NCBI GenBank assembly: GCA_043228905.1
Contig: JBHGNT010000003.1
Coordinates: 25,978,001 to 26,042,000, forward strand
Direction: 5' to 3'
Source of the DNA: Azolla caroliniana
Taxonomy: Eukaryota > Polypodiophyta
Length of the DNA: 64,000 nucleotides
The notes beneath the pieces were generated by a model. It saw only the letters and a list, made by a program, of their open reading frames with translations. It was not told where the DNA came from and ran no database searches. Position numbers and translations under genes: made by a program. Positions 56,830-64,000 of the stretch are shown in pieces (within the stretch, counting starts at the first letter, position 1; each line of letters begins with the position of its first letter).

Positions 56830-57920
56830 TCTGCCGACTCAAGAAGCCATTGTACAGACTCAAGCAAGCACCACGTGCTTGGCACTCGAAGATCACTCAG
56901 TATCTTCATCAAATCAGCTTTCGAATGCCAAAATTGGATAATTCCCTCTACATCAGAAGCATGTCTGACAACTGATTGTCATCATCCTGTACGTGGATGA
57001 TCTAGTCATCAGAGGAACGAATCTTGCCAATATTAGTAAGGTCAAATCACTCCTATCCGGTAGATTCGAAATGAAAGAAATGCACGAGCTCCATTACTTC
57101 CTCGGTATAGAAGTAATTAGGACACCAGTTGGGATTTTGATCTATCAGTGACACTACATCCTCAACTTGCTCTACAAGTTCGGGATGACTGAGTGCAAAC
57201 CTATGTCCACCCCCCTCGATCGAGATTTGAAACCTTAAGCTCGATGCTAACTTAGGAACACAAGAGTGCGAGCTGACTCAGTATCGTCAACTAATTGACA
57301 ACGTAATCTATTTAACCATCACACGACCCTATCTTAGCTATTCGATCGGTCTACTTAGTCAATTCATGCGGAAAGCTCGGGATATTCATCTGGATTGCGC
57401 TAAGAGGGTACTCAAGTATGTGCGTTGGATGATGGATTATGGTATCATGTATAAGTCGGACACGATCGTTCGACTCGAAGAGTACACAGATGCAGATTAG
57501 GCCGGTTATAAGGCTGACAGACGATCAACTTCAGGATTCGTCCTCTCCATCGACAACGGAGCAATCTCCTGGAGCAACAAAAAGCAATCGACAGTCGCAT
57601 TGTCGAGCATAGAAGTCGAATATAGGGTCGCGGCTGTCACTGCATGTGAAGCCATTTGGCTTAATCATATATTGAAGGATTTGGGCGTTCCCATCACGGA
57701 TCCGATTCTCCTGTACTACGACAACATGAGTAGAATTCATCTAGCTCGGAAACCCCTATTCCACGCATGCACGAAGCATATCGAATTACAACAGGTCAAT
57801 ATGCACTATCACTTCATCCGAGAGCACGTTTAGGCTGGAGATGTCGACCTGTTGCACATTAGCACGAACCTTCAGGTTGCTGACATTTTCACAAAGGCCT
57901 TAGGAGTTGACAAGCTCAGG
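56830..57920 (+). pseudogene. Copia RT, C-terminal half, and RNase H
   Basis: It resumes with CRLKKPLYRLKQAPRAWHSK, then the catalytic LYVDDLVIRG, MHELHYFLGIEV and LLYKFGMTECKPM, with stops in between. RNase H fragments follow: SSIEVEYRVAAVTACEAIWL (about 57600-57660), YYDNMSRIHLARKPLFHACT and HYHFIREHV (57720-57830), then LLHIS and QVADIFTK-like ends by 57900. Inactive. Confidence 0.9.
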
Positions 57921-58205
57921 CAATTTTCATCTGACCTTGATCTTACGGTCTCTGCATTACCGAGCTTGAGGGGGAGTACAACAACAGATGTTGAGTAAAA
58001 CCCTTGAATGATTCGAACGAAGAGGTTGCTACATGCAACAGAATAACAATCGACCGGTTGATCAGTGGACACAAATCAAACAATGAGCCGAAATAATCGA
58101 AGCCGGCTGACCATCCAGCCACAGAGGTGAGAAACCTAGAAAGCTAAAATGAGCCGAACAACAACACAATCTCTCCGACAACAAGAAGTTGTGTTCGAAG
58201 GGGCG

Positions 58206-58391
58206 TGATGAGAATTAAACCCAACTTCCCTAGTGAAGTGGCTTTTGCACTAGCAAGTGGACATACTAGGCTAGTGTTGTAAATAGTAGAAAGCCGTTGC
58301 CCTAGGTTAGTTGGTATTTAAATAAACCTTTTGTAACTTAGTTACTAGTTGGATGTAAATAATTTTTCTTGTCTAATATAGCCTCTTGTTC

Positions 58392-58440
<49 letters not shown>

Positions 58441-58444
58441 ATTG

Positions 58445-58481
<37 letters not shown>

Positions 58482-58525
58482 TCACTTCTACTGCACAACA
58501 TCACCTACACTCACGATTCTTTTTA
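58206..58525 (+). repeat. Right LTR of the degenerate copia element
   Basis: Starts TGATGAGAATTAAACCC (G-to-A drift from TGTTGAGAATC) and follows the left LTR to ...cactcacgattcttt. The last bases are uncertain, so the right border is within a few bases of 58525. Confidence 0.85.
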
Positions 58526-58529
58526 TAAG

Positions 58530-61500
58530 CCTATTAAACTATGATAAATTTTTATAATTTCGTGTTATTGCGTGCATCACAATGAATATCGGCTTACTAG
58601 TAAAGAAAAGTTTCCCTTTTAGACACTCTGTTGTTATATATAACGACCACCTAAATTATATATATATTGTTTCTTCATTACGTGCTTATCTTTGTGGACC
58701 TAGTTGAAAAATATGTGAATATTCAAAAAGTTAAATTCCTTCAAACGACCCCTTTGAGCAACATATTGATGCAAATATAAGGTGTCAATATATAGCACTT
58801 GAAGTTATTGAATACGGATTAGGCTATAAAAAACGAGTGTTTGTAGCATGTAATGTGTTATACTTATACACGTTGCAACATTATTTTCCAATCAATGAAG
58901 ATCTGAAGTATAGTCAACAAATCTTTTTGGTAGGCAACACCGGGACATTTAAAACAGGTAATATGTTGCATTTTGAGAACTGTCCATAAAAAAATGACAC
59001 AAATTAGGGTGATTCACAAAAAGGGGTGCCACATGTGTAAAGGATTTTAAAAAATGACCCAAAAATATATTGATTTCTAGCATGTACGAAAATTTAGGTG
59101 TTCAAAAAAATGCCTAGATACGTGTAACGTGCCTAAAGCCTCTTTGTGTATCACATGTCAACAACCATCCTTGTGCCCATACCGTCTTGTATAAATGCAT
59201 TTCTCTGAATATAGCTAGTCCCAAACCTTCACACGTGTCAAATATAACTTTCCGGATTAAGATTACCACTCTCATATGGACATGCTTTAAATACAAACTT
59301 TGCAATCTTTCAATACATCCCATTAAAAAATTGTTAAGAACTATCGAGTGTCGCGTGCTTGCAAATATGATGGACCTCATACATTTTTGGAATGTAGTCA
59401 CAATGTTTCTAGAAATAAAATTGGCATGCATTCATATGTTAAGGAAAACCAAGAATATGTCAACACTCATTCTGAACTCAACTAAAACATGCATATAGAC
59501 TATGATGTTAAAGTCTTGTCAAACATGCCAAAATCCACACCGTTTCAAGCTTTTATGCAATTCAGAGTCACCACCCACGAGGAAAAGAAAGAGAGAGAAG
59601 TCCATAAAGTTTCAAGCTCCTTGTACTCATTAAGGTAATGGCTATGACATATTACATCAAGAACCTCACTTTGAACTATCAATAAGGACAATTATGACGC
59701 AAAATATGTTGCAAGTGATGCTTCATTTAAAGATGTGTGATTCTTTTACATCACTTTCGACAACATATAATTCGTAGCACTTATTGTCTAAGGAGTTGTG
59801 ATGGAGAGAGAATAAAATTAGAGAGGAAAGTTCAAAAGAAGAATAAGGAGAGGGGTATTAAGTTTTAATTTCTTAAAAAAAGGCCAATGATGTTCTGTGA
59901 ACCAAAGTAACATCCATCGTGTTTATCTGCAAACAATAGATAGAGATAAAAAGGTAAATTTCGCCATGTTGACCAATCACATGACATACCCTATCTTGAT
60001 TGTAATGTTGTGCTTGAGTAGGAACAACTCAAGCCCTAGATGCATTGTTATGATGACTCTTATTTGTTTGTGGAGAGGGTGTTTGATTCTTCCCCCATGC
60101 AATCTAGGACGTCTCTTAGCCCTAACTTCATAAACTTTCTCCACTATAATCCCACTTTCCGCTTACAAACTCAATTTGGCTTAAGTGAGATGATAGGGCA
60201 TGTGGTATACATGCCCTATCATGCTTACTGTTCAATATGCTTACTCTCAACCTATCTTTTGACTTCAACTTACTGTTCAATATGCCAAAGAATGATGTAT
60301 TATATTCCATGATGATCGATGCATAAAAAACAACAATAAAATTATCCAATGACCACATTGCAATCTATGAGGTTTAAGAAGAATCTCACGATTACGATTC
60401 AGGGCCACCTTGTCTAAATTAGAAATTTACATGAGTATTATACCATAAAAGACGAATGAAAGTTCCATGTGTATTTTAGAGGTATAACTTGTTCTACTAA
60501 AGATTATGAGCTCTTTTCAAGTGAATTTTCCTCCCTTTTTTTTGCCATTGGAGAACTTGTACCTCTATTTGATATGATTGTAGAATCATTTGTTTCCTTG
60601 GTGTTTGATGCATACCAACTTATGTCAATACAATTTTCCAATCATGATCACCATCTAGAATCATGAGAAGATTCAAGAAACTCATCAACATAATATCAAC
60701 TCATTCTCTCCAACTTCCTTCCTTACATGATTCTCCATCCTAATTCGGTAAAAGACAAAATAAAAGTTCCAAAAGGATTTAAATATTTAACTTTCCCTAC
60801 TAATGATTACTTGTACCTTTCATATGAATACTCCGCTTAGTCTATGCACACAATTATTCAATGACAAATGTCTCTATATATGAGTTGTGAGAAGAACCTC
60901 ATTAGTATAATTGCAACTTACTCTCTCCAACTTCCTTGTTTACATTAATGTCCTTACAATTCCGTAAAAGACCACCTCAAAATCACTTAATCATTTGGGG
61001 ATGTAACTTGTTTCAATTTACATACTTACAAGCCCCTTTAATATGAATTTACCTCATAAAAGTTTAGTCACATACTTACTATTCAAAGTAAGAATCACAT
61101 TATTCCATGGTTTTTTCAAGTAAGGCATGATGGATGAACTTTAACCTTGGTGACCATATGTGAATGTCTAATTGATGCTTCAGATGTGGAGTATGATAAC
61201 TAAAAGAGAAATAGAGATTCAATCACTATGCAATGACTAGAATCTAGTGCTAGTACACGAAGTACAAACTATGCAAATTGTGCCTTTGACTCTTCCTAGA
61301 CAAGGAGATCTTGTGGTTATATTTGCCTTTGTAAAAACCAACTCATTCTAGTTTGTAGTATTATGTGATGAATGGGCTTCATTTGCTAAATTATAAGCTA
61401 TCAATTATGGTGTTATTTTTAAGACTATGCTAATATAAAATGCTTTACAATATAAATATTTTTTCACTTAAGCAAATTATCCTCATTATTTCATTTGTTG

Positions 61501-61590
61501 CTTTTGTAAAGGGGTGATTAAACATATGCAGGCAATATTTGCCACCATTGACATAAGAGACATCTCCTTGGTCCTAAGTAACAATCAGCA
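58530..61590. other. AT-rich intergenic DNA, no gene seen
   Basis: No protein family or RNA gene recognised; the diverged repeats at about 60440-61080 are described separately. Confidence 0.5.
60440..61080. repeat. Diverged repeat, about three copies with a 220-300 bp period
   Basis: Copies near 60440, 60745 and 60970 share ggtaaaagac, aaagttcc, taacttgttctact, tttcatatgaat and ctctccaacttcctt. They are strongly diverged. Confidence 0.5.
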
Positions 61591-61935
61591 ACGGTTTGGT
61601 TCGGTTTGAGAGTGTCAAAACCAAACCATTTAAAAATTTTGAAACTTGAACCAAACCACGAACCATGAAACTGTTAAAAAATTTCAAACCATTAAACTGT
61701 TAAAACTGTGGTTTGGTTTTGGTTTTCAACTTAGGTCAAAATTCAAAATTCAAAATTCAAAATATTTAATTATTTTAAAATTTAAAGATTTTCCTAAAAT
61801 GTGAGAATAAGGCCTGAAAATGAAAAGTTTGTTTAAAAACAATTAAAAAAAAAAAAAACCCATTAAACTGAACGGAACCGTTTAAACCATTAAGCCATGG
61901 TTTCGTAGTTCAACTCGGTTCAAACGTACCATTGC
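61590..61935. mobile_element. Possible hAT-like MITE
   Basis: It starts cagcaacggtttggttcggt and ends ...ggttcaaacgtaccattgcc; the ends are imperfect inverted repeats (CAGCAACGGT against TGGCAATGGT). The interior is full of aaccaaacc/ggtttggtt words, as in many plant hAT MITEs. No clean target duplication was found. Confidence 0.4.
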
Positions 61936-61984
61936 CAACTATTAGTCCAAAGAATGGAGATTTTCAATCTAGAACAAGGGAAAC

Positions 61985-62610
61985 ATATCCTTCCATTAGT
62001 TTTTAAAAGCATATAAGCAACAAAATACAAAATAGATGGAAAGGAAGCGACTATCCTTACCAAGTCTGTCTTGTGTAAGACAATGGCTAGCCATGAATCC
62101 TTCATTTGATAGATTTGATTGAGCACTTCCTCAATTTTCCCATTCTCAGCATATCCTACAATCAGTGCATTCCAAGAGACCTGTTCGTGGACTAAAAGCA
62201 TGTTAAATACTACCTATTCCTGGCCAAGCGATCCACATTTAGCATACATATCCACTAATGTATTGCCGATGAAATAATCTCTTTCAATAGTTTTTTGTAT
62301 AATTTCTTTGTGAATTTCATTGCATGCTAATGTAGCTATAATGTTACCACATGCTTTTAGGTAGCAAACAAAGTGGGACAGTATTTGTAGGGATGCCTAG
62401 TCTTTGCATTTGCTCAAAGAGGGAAAGATATCCATGTTCCACATATCCTGCAGCCAATATATTCCATGAAATTGCATGTTTCATAGGAAGATCATCGAAA
62501 ATTTCCTTTGTTATTGAGAGAAAACCACATTTGGCATACATATCACTAAGGTTTTGGCAATGAAGGTCTCGGTCTGTAACCCTTTCTTCACAATATCGTC
62601 ATATGGAAAC
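61985..62610 (-). pseudogene. PPR (PLS-type) protein pseudogene fragment
   Basis: Minus-strand reading shows consecutive pentatricopeptide repeats: DIVKKGLQTETFIAKTLV, then DMYAKCGFLSITKEIFDDLP, KHAISWNILAAGYVEHGY, FEQMQRLGIPTN, YLKACGNI, NTLVDMYAKCGSLGQE, and VSWNALIVGYAENGKIEEV. PPR proteins of this type bind organelle RNA for editing or processing. There are frameshifts near 62545 and 62372, and a TAG near 62206 (in GQE*VVFNM). No start, no E/DYW domain, and the frame fades below 62000, so this is a broken partial copy. Confidence 0.88.
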
Positions 62611-62846
62611 ATATCAATTTATTGTTACTAGCCATTAATCAATGTATTGCTCCCTATTCAACCACTTAATTCTTTCCATCCTTTTTGCCCGTTTCTAGAA
62701 CAATCTATTTCTTTCATCCCAAAATTTCCATCATAATTTTCCTTTTTGCTATAGTTTTGATGTCATATTTTTTATACATAGAAGATAATGTCCATGTATA
62801 ATCTTCACCAAGTCGCATAATTATTAATTCACCTTGGAGCTAAAAA

Positions 62847-63033
62847 CATTCTAAAGTGTTGAAGATTTGATATCATAACATATAGGTTGTTTGATTGTAC
62901 CTTGGCCAAAGTGAATGGTACATGACATAAATGAGACTAACATTCTATAGTGTTGAAGATTTGATATCATAACATATAGGTTGTTTGATTGTATCTTGGC
63001 CAAAGTGAATGGTACGTGACATAAATGAGACTC
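62847..63033. repeat. Perfect-looking tandem duplication, two units of about 93 bp
   Basis: The block cattctaaagtgttgaagat ... gacataaatgagact occurs at about 62848-62940 and 62941-63033 with only three or so differences, so it is recent. Confidence 0.93.
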
Positions 63034-64000
63034 CCCTTGTGATCCATTTCCATCACTTTTGCTAGAACACATTTCTTTAACGAATGTCGATCGGGGTAGT
63101 AGTTATTATTGGCTAGGTTTAAGAACTTTACGGGGTGGTACCTTTGATTATTAATATGTCACAATGTAGGATATCACTCTAGACAATATATGAATGTAAT
63201 TATGTGCTAAAGTGAATATGTACTTTTATGCTATGTAATTGTATACTTGATTTTAGAATGATATAATGCTAGTAATAACTTGAAATGTAGTCATTGAAAT
63301 ATGATGATTTGAATCACAACATGTACATGTTTTGGTACCAATCTATGGTTTAATGATAATAATAACCCCTATACAAGCTTTGGGTATTGAATCAAAAGAT
63401 TAACCACACTATCATTCTTTGATTTCTCCATTATAACTTCTTGATCCTATCCTTAATTGAGTTTGTAAATAATTTTTCACGGAGCAATAAAATGATTCCA
63501 CAAGTTTTAGAAATAGAATAGAAATAACATAAATTATAATATCTTGGGCAAATTCTCTACATTACATATCATGCCCATGATTTCAACAAAAGACGAGAAT
63601 GTACTAATGTTTTTTGTACCAAGCAAGCATTCTACTAGATGTCTCTAGGTAATATTATTTTCAAATTTGTAACTAAAGCGCTTATTGAATTTGGAAATGT
63701 TATAAACAACATGTTAGAGACGAGAATGGACTAATGTTTATAAAACATGACATCAATTTGGGTACTTATATGTTGTTTATCTTACTATCTTTTGATGTAG
63801 TCTCTTTCTTGGTCAACCCAAATGGTAGTTCACAGTTGATTGTTTCTTAGTAATTATTGTATTGAATTATTGTCTTATAGTCAACTAATTATGTGGATAT
63901 GCTAACTTGACGGACCAATTTATGTGTTGATGCTTTCCTTTACATGTCATTTTAAGATAGTTTTGTTCAAGCAATGTTGGTTATGAAACACAATCTGATG
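63034..64000. other. AT-rich intergenic DNA, no gene seen
   Basis: Nothing recognisable on either strand. Two similar phrases (gagacgagaatg-like, with ggactaatgttt; near 63590 and 63717) hint at another small diverged repeat. Confidence 0.5.

Larger units (their letters stand above)
50691..58525 (+). mobile_element. Degenerate Ty1/copia element hosting two nested LTR elements
   Basis: Left LTR 50691-50978 (TGTTGAGAATC...CTTTACA), primer-binding site TGGTATCAGAGC at 50979-50990 (initiator Met tRNA), then gag, protease, integrase, RT and RNase H in copia order, and a right LTR from 58206 to about 58525. Flanking bases are ATAAT on the left and ATAAG or TAAGC on the right, so the target duplication is imperfect. 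The RT gene is split at 54233 by a solo LTR that itself contains a chromovirus. Many stops and frameshifts; inactive. Confidence 0.93.

Overview
The window reads as nuclear DNA of a land plant with a large, repeat-choked genome. The evidence is two plant-type spliced genes, a PLS-type PPR pseudogene, plant-type telomeric heptamers (TTTAGGG/AAACCCT), and plant Ty3/gypsy (Tat-like and chromovirus), Ty1/copia, LINE and hAT elements. The sparse genes and the mix of elements would suit a fern or another non-flowering vascular plant. That is an inference and I cannot name a species.

Layout. (1) 1-3.3 kb: 3' part of a minus-strand gene for a SAP30/AFR-like histone deacetylase complex subunit, running off the left edge. 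(2) 3.3-15.6 kb: simple repeats and AT-rich DNA with clean insertions: a 5'-truncated LINE (6465-8579, 19-bp TSD), a long fold-back MITE (11249-11561) and a non-autonomous hAT (12233-13286, 8-bp TSD). (3) 15583-31148: a Tat-like gypsy element (element A) on the minus strand, with twin 439-bp LTRs and a 5-bp TSD. It carries an extra sense ORF of about 836 codons after integrase. Inside A lie a GC-rich gypsy element of a different lineage (element B, 20768 to ~26920) and, in the opposite orientation, a solo LTR of B's family (29956-30565). (4) 31263-34102: a minus-strand LINE tail split by a gag-only copia derivative (31511-33997). (5) 37995-40497: an apparently intact two-exon minus-strand gene for a C2H2/PARP-like-fold protein, the best gene in the window. 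(6) 41-50.7 kb: AT-rich DNA with microsatellites and a 327-bp LINE tail. (7) 50691 to ~58525: a decayed copia element with a three-level nest: copia contains a solo LTR (54234-56829), which contains a chromovirus remnant (54723-56759). (8) 58.5-64 kb: diverged repeats, a PPR pseudogene (61985-62610) and a 93-bp tandem duplication.

Only the AFR-like and C2H2/PARP-like genes look like functional host genes; nearly everything else that codes is mobile-element debris. Two points stand out. One is the post-integrase ORF of element A, which I do not recognise; it has a globular N-terminal half, a basic linker and a long coiled coil. The other is that about seventeen premature stops in A are all TAG or TGA and never TAA, the pattern expected from C-to-T decay at CG and CHG sites.
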